From an uncultured Draconibacterium sp. (lineage in GTDB: Bacteria; Bacteroidota; Bacteroidia; Bacteroidales; Prolixibacteraceae): a stretch of 64,000 bases of DNA. The position numbers were made by a program, and so were the translations under genes. Below the pieces are notes generated by a model that was given only the letters and a program-made list of their open reading frames with translations, had not been told where the DNA came from and made no database searches. The stretch is taken from assembly GCF_913060805.1 (NCBI RefSeq), contig NZ_CAJXTC010000002.1:124001-188000 (forward strand). The letters run 5' to 3'. Of the stretch, positions 17,936 through 26,775 are shown piece after piece (the first letter of the stretch is position 1; each line of letters begins with the position of its first letter).

Positions 17936-18403
17936 TTACTTCAGCTCCTCCTGCAAAAGGTCTCTAACGTCAAGGAAGTTGCTTTCCAGTTTTAGCATGT
18001 TTTCAATAAAGAAATTGTAGATGTCGGGCCACTGGTTCTGACGATGAAAATCGACACCTTCCAATCGTGTGAAAATCCGGCACACTTCTGCTCCGCTGTC
18101 TTCACGCTCATGGAAAAACTCCCATTGCAAACCATCTTCAAAACCGTCTTCAATAACCGGTTTGTATCTTTCCAGAAATTCATAAGCCTTCAGCCTCTTG
18201 TTTTCGCTTTTGATACCTAGCTCGAGAATTACCAGCGCATCTTCGCGGGTAACATCAAAACGTAATGCCACTCCCTTAATTTTGGTTTTATGAAGCACCC
18301 ATTTCCGTTTCCTGTATTTTAATTCAGGATGCACACTGCAGCGCTTGTCAAACAGTTGCCAGAAATCAATTTTCAATTGTCGCAATTCCTCTTTTGAATA
18401 CAT
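17936..18403 (-). CDS. DUF4268 domain-containing protein
   Basis: This 155-residue soluble protein matches DUF4268: YSKEELRQLKIDFWQLFDKRC at the N-terminus, VALRFDVTREDALVILEL in the centre and a C-terminal helix with WPDIYNFFIENML. DUF4268 is also found as the C-terminal part of some restriction-associated or DNA-end-binding proteins. The stand-alone Bacteroidota form has no known role. There is no signal peptide. No neighbouring restriction genes are present, so a defence role is not supported here. Confidence 0.8.
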   Translation of the reverse strand: MYSKEELRQLKIDFWQLFDKRCSVHPELKYRKRKWVLHKTKIKGVALRFDVTREDALVILELGIKSENKRLKAYEFLERYKPVIEDGFEDGLQWEFFHEREDSGAEVCRIFTRLEGVDFHRQNQWPDIYNFFIENMLKLESNFLDVRDLLQEELK

Positions 18404-18481
18404 GCGCCAAAGGTAAACTAAATTTAATCCGCATTATTCATCACAAATAGCAAAATAGTTTAAAGCAACGAAGTTTTGTAC

Positions 18482-18504
18482 CCATTTTTGACACTCAAAA
18501 ATGG
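18482..18504. repeat. 9-bp hairpin in a divergent promoter region
   Basis: The inverted repeat CCATTTTTG-ACACT-CAAAAATGG lies between the DUF4268 start (minus) and the M23-like gene (plus). It could be an operator or an RNA hairpin; nothing else decides between them. Confidence 0.35.
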
Positions 18505-18608
18505 ACCCAACTAAGTCGGGATTACCCCGGAGAAACATGACTATTGCTAAAATCAAATGAATTATCCGGGTTAATTTTTACTTTTATCATTTATAAAACA
18601 CGCGATCT

Positions 18609-19493
18609 ATGATTCACAAAATTCTACTCTTGTTAAACTTTATATTCATGGCCGGTATTTCAATGGCGCAGTATGTTGAAGTACAGGCAAATTACAACTC
18701 TGTTGGCGATTGCATTTTTAGTGCATCGAACAATGCAAAAGTGCCAATGTACCTGCATATTAATTTTGCCGACATTGAAAATACCACGTTTAACGAACCG
18801 CTACCTTACATAAAGAAAGTTGCGCCGGGTTTCAACAGCCTCTTTACATTGCAGCGCGATCTTGATGCCGGAATTCCGCGCTTTAATTATGATATTGAAA
18901 CCTTTCGGTCGAATCCAACTGCTGATGTAGATCTCAATTTTCCGTATTTAATTCCGCTAAAAGAAGGTAAAAACGTATCGGTTTTTGATGTGAAAAACAT
19001 TGATGGCTTTTGGGGAAAAGAAACATTGGAATCGTGGTTTGCGACAGGTTTCAAGGCAGAACCGGGAGATGCCGTTTTTGCCAGCCGAAACGGTGTTGTT
19101 GCCGAAGTTGTGGGCGACTCAAGAACAGGAGATTCGCGCTATTGGTATCATACCTGGACAAAAAGTATTACTTTGTTACACGACGACGGAACTTTGATTT
19201 GTTATAATGGAGTTCAGTTCGATCCTGAGCAACTTGTGGTGGGACAAAAAGTATTTGCCGGACAAAAAATAGGAGAGATTATCAATGATAGCGGGGAGCT
19301 GGTGGTACTCATCTTTCATGATTCATTATTTACCAAAAAGTTAGCGTTTGTTATTCCGCAATTTGTAATAAATAATAGTGGGGATGCAGAAATTATGAAT
19401 TCTTTAAAGCCATACAAAGTATTTCATCCAGAGTTGATTAGAGGTATGGAAATGACAAAGCGCGAGAAAAGAAAATTCCTAAAAAATAACTAA
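18609..19493 (+). CDS. degenerate M23 (LytM-like) peptidase-fold protein, secreted
   Basis: This 294-residue protein has a signal peptide (MIHKILLLLNFIFMAGISMA) and a C-terminal part that follows the M23/LytM core. GDAVFASRNGVVAEVVGDS, WTKSITLLHDDGTLICYNGV, VVGQKVFAGQKIGEI and LVVLIFHDSLF stand where active enzymes have ARDGVV, ITIEHEDGTYAEYAHL, GQVIGxxG and PHLHFE. The zinc ligands are mostly lost: there is no HxGxD, the HxH is absent and only one His (in IFHDS) remains. It is therefore probably a non-catalytic LytM-like protein, a class known to activate amidases in other bacteria. That role is inference. Monocistronic. Confidence 0.7.
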   Translation: MIHKILLLLNFIFMAGISMAQYVEVQANYNSVGDCIFSASNNAKVPMYLHINFADIENTTFNEPLPYIKKVAPGFNSLFTLQRDLDAGIPRFNYDIETFRSNPTADVDLNFPYLIPLKEGKNVSVFDVKNIDGFWGKETLESWFATGFKAEPGDAVFASRNGVVAEVVGDSRTGDSRYWYHTWTKSITLLHDDGTLICYNGVQFDPEQLVVGQKVFAGQKIGEIINDSGELVVLIFHDSLFTKKLAFVIPQFVINNSGDAEIMNSLKPYKVFHPELIRGMEMTKREKRKFLKNN

Positions 19494-19882
19494 CATAAAT
19501 TCTATGTGAGTTGGTTTGTGCAGCGCTAAATGAAAAAATGAACACACTGATGTGTTTCTATTGAATTTAATTTACAATTTGAATAATTGTTAAATAATAT
19601 TAAAACTTTTTATCAAAAAATGTGTTTAAGGCTGTTATAAATGACAAAAGTCACTTACATTTGATACTGTTTACTTAAATTTGTCAAGAGTGTTATAAAG
19701 ACTAAAAGATCGGTTAACAGTTAGTTAAGAAGAATTTAGATCGGAAGAAGTAAAAAATAAGAGCATCATTACTCAAATACATATTATTGTAAAAATTTGT
19801 TAAATGTGATTTTTTTTTATCTAATTTGTGCCGAGTATTAATGGGAGTGAGTTATTTACTAATATTTATAAATTTTTATTCT
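19494..19882. other. long leader region before the SusCD operon
   Basis: No gene is seen. A 6-bp hairpin AACACA-CTGA-TGTGTT (19541-19556) may end the M23-like transcript. The rest is AT-rich (strings of T and A) and holds the susC-like promoter at 19796-19828. No HTH-regulator operator is obvious. Confidence 0.5.
19796..19828 (+). promoter_or_regulatory. candidate promoter of the SusCD operon
   Basis: TTTG (19796-19799), a 22-base spacer and TAATTTG (19822-19828), the latter one base short of TAnnTTTG. The predicted leader is about 48 bases to the ATG at 19883. Confidence 0.35.
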
Positions 19883-22800
19883 ATGAAAAAAATTGCGCTA
19901 ATGCTATTGGGCATTGCCTTGTTTGGCGTGCTTGTGGCTGAAGCACAGGTAAAAAGTATCACAGGTACTGTAACCAGTGCCGATGATGATATGGGAATAC
20001 CGGGTGTTTCAGTAAGTGTTAAAGGTACCACAATTGGTACAGTTACAAATCTTGATGGGGTATATCAGCTGGAAGTTCCAAGTGATGCCGCTGCGTTGAT
20101 TTTCTCTTTTGTGGGAATGAAAACGCAGGAAGTTGAGATTACTGGCTCAACAATTGACGTGGTAATGAACGCTGACCTTGTTGGTTTAGATGAAGTTGTA
20201 GTAGTTGGTTATGGTACTGCAACACGTCAATCGTTTGTGGGTAGTGCCAAAACGGTTTCAAGCGAGAACATAAAGAGTAAGTCAATCTCTAACGTTTCTC
20301 AGTCATTATCTGGTGAGGTTGCTGGTGTAAGTGTTATCAACACTTCTGGTCAGCCAGGTTCTTCCGCCACCATTCGTATCAGGGGATTTGGTTCTGTTAA
20401 CGGTAACCGCGATCCTTTATATGTTGTAGACGGTGTTCCATATTCAGGAGCATTGAATGCACTTAACCCTAACGATATTGAATCAACTACCATCCTGAAA
20501 GATGCAACTGCAACAGCTATTTACGGTTCGCGCGGAGCAAACGGTGTAATCTTAATTACAACCAAAAAAGGTATGGATGGCGAAAGTATTATCGAAGCCG
20601 ATGTGAAATACGGTGTAAACGTAAGCGGTATTGCTCGTCACCAGGTAATTCAATCGCCTGAAGAATATATTGCTCTTTCATGGGAGTCAATGTATAACAG
20701 GGGAGTAGCAACAGGACAAGCTGATCCGGCTGCATATGCTAATGCTAACCTGTTTAGCGGTAGCGGTATCAATTCAAAATACAACATGTGGAATATTTTT
20801 GATAGCAACGGAGATATTGATGTATCCCAGCTTATTGATCCTACTACTGGTCAGGTTCGTTCAGGAGTATCAAGATTGTATGATCCTGAAGATTGGGAAG
20901 ATTACGGTTTCCAAAATTCAAACCGCACTGAGGCTAACATTACATTCCGTGGTGGTAGCGAAAAAACCAAATATTTTACATCAGTAGGTTATTTAAAAGA
21001 TGTTGGTTATATCATCAACTCAGATTTCGAACGTATCAATGCTGCTATTAACCTGGAAACAGAAGTTAAGCCATGGTTAACAACTACGGCACGTATGACT
21101 TATGCGTTAACTGAAACAAATAACAATGGTCAGTCGGAAGACTCGGGTAGTATTTTCTGGTTTACCGATAACATTCCATCGATTTATCCGCTTTTCTCGC
21201 GCGATGCAAACGGTGATTTTATCGAAGATCCTATTTTTGGAGGTCATCAATATGACTACGGTGAAGATCGCGGATTCGGTTCGTTAACCAACTCAATTGC
21301 CGATGCACATTACGATATGTCTCGTACCGATCGTCATCAGGCAACAGGTAATTTCTCTGCCAACATTAAAATTATTGATGGTTTAACTTTCGAAAATACT
21401 TTTGGTGCTCAGTATTATATGGAAAAATATAATAACCTGAACAATCCATTTTATGGTTCTGCTGCAAGACAAGGTGGTTCTATTTACAAAAGAGATATTC
21501 AAATGTTTACCTACAATGTGTTGAACCTTTTGCGTTACCGCACTGAGTTTGGCGAGCACTCAATTGAAGCGTTGGCTGCACACGAAGCAAACTTTTGGGA
21601 AAGAAAAAGAAATACTGCAAGTAAATCAAAAGCAGTTCACCCTGATATTGATGACTTAAACAACTTTATTATTGTTTCTTCTCCTCCAACTTCTTATACT
21701 GATGAAGTAAACCTTGAAAGTTATTTTGGTCAGGTTAACTACAACTACATGAACCGCTACTACTTGTCGGCATCTGTACGTCGCGATGGAACTTCTCGTT
21801 TTATTGGCGATAACAAATGGGACAACTTTGGTTCTGTTGGTGCATCATGGGTTGTTTCTGAAGAATCGTTTATGGCAGATGTGCCAGCTATCGATTATTT
21901 AAAAGTAAAAGCCAGTTATGGTGTTATTGGAGAGCAGCAAGGTGTTGGATTCTACCCTGGTATCATCTCTTATAACGTAAGTAACCTGGATGATGAAATC
22001 TCAATTTCGGAAAACGAAGTTGGTAACCCGGATTTAACCTGGGAAACTTCAAAAATGTTCCAAACCGGTATCGAATTCGCAATTGGTGAGTATGTTGACG
22101 GATCGATTGACTACTACATGAAAAATACCGATAACCTGGTATTCGACAGAAGAGTTGGACCTTCAGTAGGTTATGCCATGATTACTGTTAACGATGGTCG
22201 TTTGCGTAACAGTGGTATCGAATTCGATTTTACAGGTCATATTTTACGTCATTCTGATTATACATTAGACATTACCTTGAATGGTGAAATGTTGAATAAC
22301 GAAATCATCGATATGCCAATCGACCCTGCAACAGAGCTTCCAAAAGTTTTGGACATTTCTGGTCGTTTTGGTCGTGCAGAAGGACATTCATTATTTGATT
22401 TCTACACAAGAGAATGGGCCGGTGTAGACCCTGCTGACGGTGTTGGAATGTGGATACAGAATTATTACGATGCGAACGGTAACGGTGCTGTGGATGCAGG
22501 CGAAGCAATTACTTCGTTATACGAATATCAGCACGATAATCCTGATCATGAGATTAGTTCAACTACAACAAAATCTTATTCTGCAGCAACCAACAAATAC
22601 GTAGGAAAATCTTCTATTCCTAAAGTACGTGGTGCTTTCCGTATTAATGGTTCAGTTAAGAAATTCACTTTAAGCGCTCAATTCCTGTATAGCCTTGGTG
22701 GTTATTCATACGACTTTGTTTATGCTGCTTTGATGGATAACGACCAGGTGGGTAGCAACAACTTGTCGACCGATATTTACGACAGATGGCAACAACCTGG

Positions 22801-23104
22801 TGACGTTACTGACGTTCCTCGTTTGTCAAGTGGTTATGATACAAACGTTTCAAGCTCATCAACACGTTTTATTACTAAAGCTGATTACCTAAGCTTAAAT
22901 AACCTACGTTTGGGATACGATTTCTCAGGATTGGTGCAACAATGGGGAATAACAGGATTAACTCTATTTGTATCAGGTGATAACCTGTTCTTATTAAGTG
23001 CTCGTGACGGTTTTAACCCGGCAACATCGGAAACAGGTACTTCTGACTGGTATACTTACAACCCGTTGACTACGTATACTATGGGATTAAACGTAAAATT
23101 CTAA
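19883..23104 (+). CDS. SusC/RagA family TonB-linked outer membrane protein
   Basis: This protein of about 1073 residues imports oligosaccharides or peptides across the outer membrane together with its SusD lid. It has a signal peptide (MKKIALMLLGIALFGVLVAEA), a CarboxypepD_reg-like domain (about 24-100: GTVTSADDDMGIPGVSVSVKGT, VTNLDGVYQLEVP), the TonB box-like LDEVVVVGYGT, and the plug (QSLSGEVAGVSVINTSGQPGSSATIRIRGFGSVNGNRDPLYVVDGVP and DATATAIYGSRGANGVILITTKKG). A long beta-barrel follows, ending TYTMGLNVKF. ATG at 19883 is chosen over an upstream in-frame TTG because it starts the signal peptide. SusD follows after 24 bases. No glycoside hydrolase, peptidase or sigma/anti-sigma regulator is in the operon, so the substrate is unknown. 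Confidence 0.95.
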   Translation: MKKIALMLLGIALFGVLVAEAQVKSITGTVTSADDDMGIPGVSVSVKGTTIGTVTNLDGVYQLEVPSDAAALIFSFVGMKTQEVEITGSTIDVVMNADLVGLDEVVVVGYGTATRQSFVGSAKTVSSENIKSKSISNVSQSLSGEVAGVSVINTSGQPGSSATIRIRGFGSVNGNRDPLYVVDGVPYSGALNALNPNDIESTTILKDATATAIYGSRGANGVILITTKKGMDGESIIEADVKYGVNVSGIARHQVIQSPEEYIALSWESMYNRGVATGQADPAAYANANLFSGSGINSKYNMWNIFDSNGDIDVSQLIDPTTGQVRSGVSRLYDPEDWEDYGFQNSNRTEANITFRGGSEKTKYFTSVGYLKDVGYIINSDFERINAAINLETEVKPWLTTTARMTYALTETNNNGQSEDSGSIFWFTDNIPSIYPLFSRDANGDFIEDPIFGGHQYDYGEDRGFGSLTNSIADAHYDMSRTDRHQATGNFSANIKIIDGLTFENTFGAQYYMEKYNNLNNPFYGSAARQGGSIYKRDIQMFTYNVLNLLRYRTEFGEHSIEALAAHEANFWERKRNTASKSKAVHPDIDDLNNFIIVSSPPTSYTDEVNLESYFGQVNYNYMNRYYLSASVRRDGTSRFIGDNKWDNFGSVGASWVVSEESFMADVPAIDYLKVKASYGVIGEQQGVGFYPGIISYNVSNLDDEISISENEVGNPDLTWETSKMFQTGIEFAIGEYVDGSIDYYMKNTDNLVFDRRVGPSVGYAMITVNDGRLRNSGIEFDFTGHILRHSDYTLDITLNGEMLNNEIIDMPIDPATELPKVLDISGRFGRAEGHSLFDFYTREWAGVDPADGVGMWIQNYYDANGNGAVDAGEAITSLYEYQHDNPDHEISSTTTKSYSAATNKYVGKSSIPKVRGAFRINGSVKKFTLSAQFLYSLGGYSYDFVYAALMDNDQVGSNNLSTDIYDRWQQPGDVTDVPRLSSGYDTNVSSSSTRFITKADYLSLNNLRLGYDFSGLVQQWGITGLTLFVSGDNLFLLSARDGFNPATSETGTSDWYTYNPLTTYTMGLNVKF

Positions 23105-23128
23105 GAAGTGATTTTGAAATTAGATAAA

Positions 23129-24649
23129 ATGAAAATTATTATGAAAAGAATATATATATTATCACTCATAGCGGTGTTATTCGTTGGGATAACCGGCTGT
23201 GGAGACGATTTTCTGGAGGTTCAGCCAACCGAGTTCTTATCTGCTGAGCAGGTAGCTGAGGCAGCTGAAAATAACCCGGATGTGGTAGCAGGTAGTGTTG
23301 CCGGTATTTATACGCTTATGTTTGAAACTGGTACCGGAGGAACAAATCTTGATCATGACGATTTTGGTCAAAAAGGTTATGATATCTTTAGTGACTTTTT
23401 GTCAAGCGATATGGCATTATCAGCAAGTGCTTATGGCTGGTATCGCAGAACTTGTGAATTGACAGAAACAGTGGATTATACTAATAACACCAACTATAAA
23501 CCATGGCGTTATTATTACCGTCTAATTCGTTCAGCTAACACTGTTATTGCTACACTTGGTGGTAACGATGTAATACCTGAGAACGATGAGAACAAACACT
23601 TGATGGGACAGGCCAAAGCATTACGCGCTTACTGTTATTTCTACTTAACTCAGTTCTATGCATTAGAATATGAGCCATCAAAAGAAATTCTTCCTATTTA
23701 CACCGATCCATCGCAGCCAAACCAGGCTAAAAGTACAACTGCTGAAGTTTTTGCTTTAATGGAAAGTGATCTTACTGATGCAATTTCTTTATTGGAGAAC
23801 TTCACCAGAACTGGTAAACACCAGGTAAATAAATTTGTTGCTAAAGGATTATTGGCCTACGTTTATGCTTCAATGGGCGACGAAAAACTTTCGGAAGCCA
23901 AAAGCATGACAGAAGATGTAATCAGTAATGGTGGTTTTACACTTATGGATTCAACCGAAGTTGTTTACACCGGCGATGCATCTATTGGTGGTTTTAGAGA
24001 TGTAAGTACTCCGGGATGGATATGGGGTGTTGACCTTACTTTAGATAACGGCTTAGACCTTGTTTCATGGTGGGGCCAGATGGATATTTTTACTTATAGC
24101 TACCAGATGGCAGGGGATAAAAAATCGATGGATATTGGACTTTACAATTCGATACCAGATAACGACATAAGAAAAGGCCAGTTTTATCCTGACCCGAGTT
24201 CTTCAAACTACCTGATCCCTTTTAATAAGTTTTATCCTGCTGACAGAACTACTGGGGCACAACGTAACATTGAAACTGACTATGTATACATGCGCGTGGC
24301 TGAAATGTACTTGTTAAATGCCGAAGTTAGTGCAAAACTTGGACAAGATGAAGCTGCAAGAGCAAGCTTAAAAGAGGTTGTAAGTCATCGTATGGCTGAT
24401 GCAAGCTATATCGACGGACTTTCAGGTCAGGCTCTACAAGATGAGATTTACCTGCAAACACGTATCGAATTGTGGGGTGAAGGTAAAAGCTACCTGGCAA
24501 TGAAACGTAATAAAGCAACTACTGTAAGAGGGTCAAACCACTTATCGTTACAAGGAGAATCAATTCCTTACAACGATCCAAGGTTGACTTTTGAAATTCC
24601 TATTGAAGAGATTCAGAACAACCCACTTATGGATTCTGGTAATAAGTAA
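23129..24649 (+). CDS. SusD/RagB family nutrient-binding outer membrane lipoprotein
   Basis: This protein of about 506 residues is the surface lid of the SusC transporter. A lipoprotein signal ends at C24 (FVGITGC) and is followed by DDFLEVQPTEFLSAEQVAEA, the usual SusD start. TPR-like helices follow (ANTVIATLGGNDVIPENDENKHLMGQAKALRAYCYFYLTQFYA), with the C-terminal RVAEMYLLNAEVSAKLGQDEAARASLKEVV and QTRIELWGEGKSYLAMKR typical of the family. Two starts are possible, ATG 23129 or ATG 23141; both give good lipoprotein signals. It is translated from the susC transcript. Confidence 0.94.
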   Translation: MKIIMKRIYILSLIAVLFVGITGCGDDFLEVQPTEFLSAEQVAEAAENNPDVVAGSVAGIYTLMFETGTGGTNLDHDDFGQKGYDIFSDFLSSDMALSASAYGWYRRTCELTETVDYTNNTNYKPWRYYYRLIRSANTVIATLGGNDVIPENDENKHLMGQAKALRAYCYFYLTQFYALEYEPSKEILPIYTDPSQPNQAKSTTAEVFALMESDLTDAISLLENFTRTGKHQVNKFVAKGLLAYVYASMGDEKLSEAKSMTEDVISNGGFTLMDSTEVVYTGDASIGGFRDVSTPGWIWGVDLTLDNGLDLVSWWGQMDIFTYSYQMAGDKKSMDIGLYNSIPDNDIRKGQFYPDPSSSNYLIPFNKFYPADRTTGAQRNIETDYVYMRVAEMYLLNAEVSAKLGQDEAARASLKEVVSHRMADASYIDGLSGQALQDEIYLQTRIELWGEGKSYLAMKRNKATTVRGSNHLSLQGESIPYNDPRLTFEIPIEEIQNNPLMDSGNK

Positions 24650-24657
24650 TAACTTAC

Positions 24658-24670
24658 TCTGCTTAGCAGA
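24658..24670 (+). repeat. small intercistronic hairpin in the Sus operon
   Basis: TCTGC-TTA-GCAGA lies in the 49-base gap between the susD-like gene and the lipoprotein. It might affect relative expression, but it is short. Confidence 0.25.
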
Positions 24671-24698
24671 TTATATTAATCAGAAAAATTAAAAGAAT

Positions 24699-25436
24699 AT
24701 GAAAAACATAAAATATTTATTCCTGTTCGTTGCTTCTGTTTTCTTATTAAACAGTTGCGAAACTGGTATGCCGGAAACAACGGACCTGAACTATGTAACT
24801 TTCGAGGCCACATCAATGGACCTGGGAGTGGTAATTGATGGTTCTAGCGACTATGAACTTTTTGTTTATACAACGCAAATTATAGGAACGGACAGAACTT
24901 TTGACATAACTGTTGATCTGGAATCTACAACTGCCGATGCTGCAGCTTACAGTGTACCGGCAACAGTAACTGTTCCTGCTAATTCAAATGTCGGATCTTT
25001 TGTTCTCGGGTTAACTGATTTAAACATTGGTGAAGGTGTTGATATTGTATTAAACCTGGAAGTTGAAACCGGTGTTTATAAAGGCGATGCAATGGTGTTA
25101 TCAGTAACTCAGCTTTGCGAGCAAAACGAAACATACGTAAAAATTCTGTTTGACGACTGGGCTAGCGAATGTGCATGGCAAGTTACAGATGCCTCGGAAA
25201 CTGTTGTAATGGCTGGCTCTGGTTATTCTGATGGAACTGCAAGTGCTTCAGAAAAAGCATGTTTGCCTGATGGTGAATACACTTTTACAGTAGTTGATGC
25301 TTATGGAGATGGATTAACTGCTTCAGAAGATGAAACTGTTGGTTCTATTACTATAATAAGTAATGGAGCTGAAGTAACTACTATTGGTGGTGACTATGGC
25401 GCTGGAACTTCAGTTGATTTTACATTAACGAAATAA
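24699..25436 (+). CDS. SusE-position lipoprotein with a C-terminal YGDG-type beta domain
   Basis: This 245-residue lipoprotein has its signal ending at C20 (LLNSC). The N-terminal half (about 25-145) resembles a Calx-beta or DUF4843-like sandwich (VTFEATSMDLGVVIDG, FDITVDLESTTADAAAYSVPATVTVPANS). The C-terminal 100 residues (ETYVKILFDDWASECAWQVTD, CLPDGEYTFTVVDAYGDGLT) match the small domain seen repeatedly in large secreted Bacteroidota proteins next to proteases and gliding-associated proteins. It sits in the SusE position, third gene of the SusCD operon, so it is likely a surface binding protein for the same substrate. The ligand is unknown. Confidence 0.75.
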   Translation: MKNIKYLFLFVASVFLLNSCETGMPETTDLNYVTFEATSMDLGVVIDGSSDYELFVYTTQIIGTDRTFDITVDLESTTADAAAYSVPATVTVPANSNVGSFVLGLTDLNIGEGVDIVLNLEVETGVYKGDAMVLSVTQLCEQNETYVKILFDDWASECAWQVTDASETVVMAGSGYSDGTASASEKACLPDGEYTFTVVDAYGDGLTASEDETVGSITIISNGAEVTTIGGDYGAGTSVDFTLTK

Positions 25437-25455
25437 GTTCATTAGAACAATATAG

Positions 25456-25496
25456 AAGAAGCCGCTTCATTAATTTGAAGCGGCTTCTTTATTTTA
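25456..25496 (+). terminator. terminator of the SusCD operon
   Basis: A perfect 14-bp stem (25456-25469 with 25476-25489, arm AAGAAGCCGCTTCA), a 6-base loop and TATTTTAG follow the lipoprotein gene by 19 bases. Confidence 0.85.
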
Positions 25497-25498
25497 GT

Positions 25499-25533
25499 AA
25501 TTGAGCAGGTGACTTCAAGTCACCTGCTCAATT
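25499..25533. repeat. 35-base perfect palindrome
   Basis: 17-base arms AATTGAGCAGGTGACTT and its exact reverse complement surround a single central C. It stands between the plus-strand Sus terminator and the minus-strand fabI terminator and has no T-run of its own. Confidence 0.7.
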
Positions 25534-25543
25534 TATTTACAGC

Positions 25544-25576
25544 AAAAAAAAGACCGTCTCAAAACGAAACGGCCTT
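25544..25576 (-). terminator. terminator of fabI
   Basis: On the minus strand an 11-bp stem with two G-U pairs (25576-25566 with 25560-25550) and loop GTTTT is followed by eight T residues, 23 bases after the fabI stop. Confidence 0.8.
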
Positions 25577-25598
25577 CTCTATAATCTCTTTGTTTTTA

Positions 25599-26474
25599 TT
25601 AGTCGTAGCGATGTTCATCAGCGTGAGGCTTTTCACTATCGCACGCACATATTTTATCTAAACCTTTTTCGTACTGTTCAAGCGCACGCAGGCTCATTCC
25701 CATATTCGAGAATCCACCATCGTGGAAAAGGTTTTGCATAGTAACTTTTTTCGTCAAATCAGAGAATAGTGTGATACAGTAATCGGCACACTCATCACCG
25801 GTTGCGTTTCCAAGTGGCGACATTCTTTCCGAAAAGTCCAACAAACGATCGAAACCTTTAACTCCGTTTCCGGCAGTGGTAATGGTTGGCGATTGCGAAA
25901 TGGTGTTTACCCTAACGTTACGCTCACGTCCATAAATATAACCGAAACTACGCGCAATCGATTCCAGCAACGCTTTGGCATCAGCCATGTCGTTGTAGCC
26001 AAAGAACGAACGCTGAGCTGCAACATACGACAAGGCAACTACCGATCCCCATTCGTTAATGGCATCCATTTTACGTGCCACCTGAAGTACTTTGTGAAAA
26101 GACACCGCAGATACATCGAGGGTTTTGTCGAGGTAGTTATAATCCAAATCACTGTAGTGGCGTCCCTTTCTTACGTTTGGCGACATACCAATAGAGTGTA
26201 AAATGAAGTCGATTTTGCCACCTAAAGCTTCCATTGATTTTGTGATCAGGTTTTCCAAATCCTCAACATTGGTTGCATCGGCACCAATCACTTCAGCATT
26301 AATTTGCTCTCCCAGTTGATTTGTCTCACCCATACGAATGGCAACCGGGGTATTTGATAATGTTACTGTGGCTCCTTCTTCGTGTGCTCTTACTGCCACT
26401 TTCCAGGCAATTGAATCGGGATTTAACGCCCCAAAAATAATTCCCTTTTTTCCTTTTAATAGATTGTTACTCAT
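25599..26474 (-). CDS. fabI: enoyl-[acyl-carrier-protein] reductase (NADH) FabI
   Basis: This 291-residue short-chain dehydrogenase carries out the last reduction of each fatty-acid elongation round, turning trans-2-enoyl-ACP into acyl-ACP. It has the FabI-type nucleotide motif (GIIFGALNPDSIAWKVA), SIG at 94-96, and the catalytic pair Y160 and K167 (YNDMADAK) with Y150 upstream, plus RVNTISQSPTITTAG before the substrate loop. The C-terminus is about 25 residues longer than E. coli FabI and ends in a Cys/His/Asp-rich tail (KICACDSEKPHADEHRYD). That tail might bind metal, but this is speculative. Single gene with its own terminator. Confidence 0.95.
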   Translation of the reverse strand: MSNNLLKGKKGIIFGALNPDSIAWKVAVRAHEEGATVTLSNTPVAIRMGETNQLGEQINAEVIGADATNVEDLENLITKSMEALGGKIDFILHSIGMSPNVRKGRHYSDLDYNYLDKTLDVSAVSFHKVLQVARKMDAINEWGSVVALSYVAAQRSFFGYNDMADAKALLESIARSFGYIYGRERNVRVNTISQSPTITTAGNGVKGFDRLLDFSERMSPLGNATGDECADYCITLFSDLTKKVTMQNLFHDGGFSNMGMSLRALEQYEKGLDKICACDSEKPHADEHRYD

Positions 26475-26744
26475 AATTAGTTTTTATGAAACGAGTATGC
26501 CATTAGCATACACGACAATGATTATAAACATGCGAAATTCATCCGAACCGATAAAATCATGCAGATGAAATTACGCGTGCAAAGTTAATTCAGTTTAAAT
26601 AAATTATTCACGAATGGTCATTTTTCAGCTGTTAAGTCTGCTTTTTTAACTTTTCTCATCGAATTTTGTTCAATAACATTCGAAAATATGAATGTTAATC
26701 GCGAAAAGCTGCGTTCTACTATTTCATATAGCAGCTGCTTTTTT

Positions 26745-26752
26745 TAGCTTTG
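26745..26752 (+). promoter_or_regulatory. -7 box (TAGCTTTG) of the M49-like gene
   Basis: An exact TAnnTTTG match 24 bases before the ATG at 26776. No -33 TTG is seen at the usual distance. Confidence 0.4.
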
Positions 26753-26775
26753 GAAGCAAATAAAAACTGTTACCT

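Noticed and set aside
17936-18403. DUF4268 gene as part of a defence system
   Set aside because: Neighbours are a START-like protein and a degenerate LytM protein; no nuclease, methylase or helicase gene is near.
19826-19882. TTG start giving a longer SusC
   Set aside because: It overlaps the probable -7 box and would put 19 residues before a perfect signal peptide.
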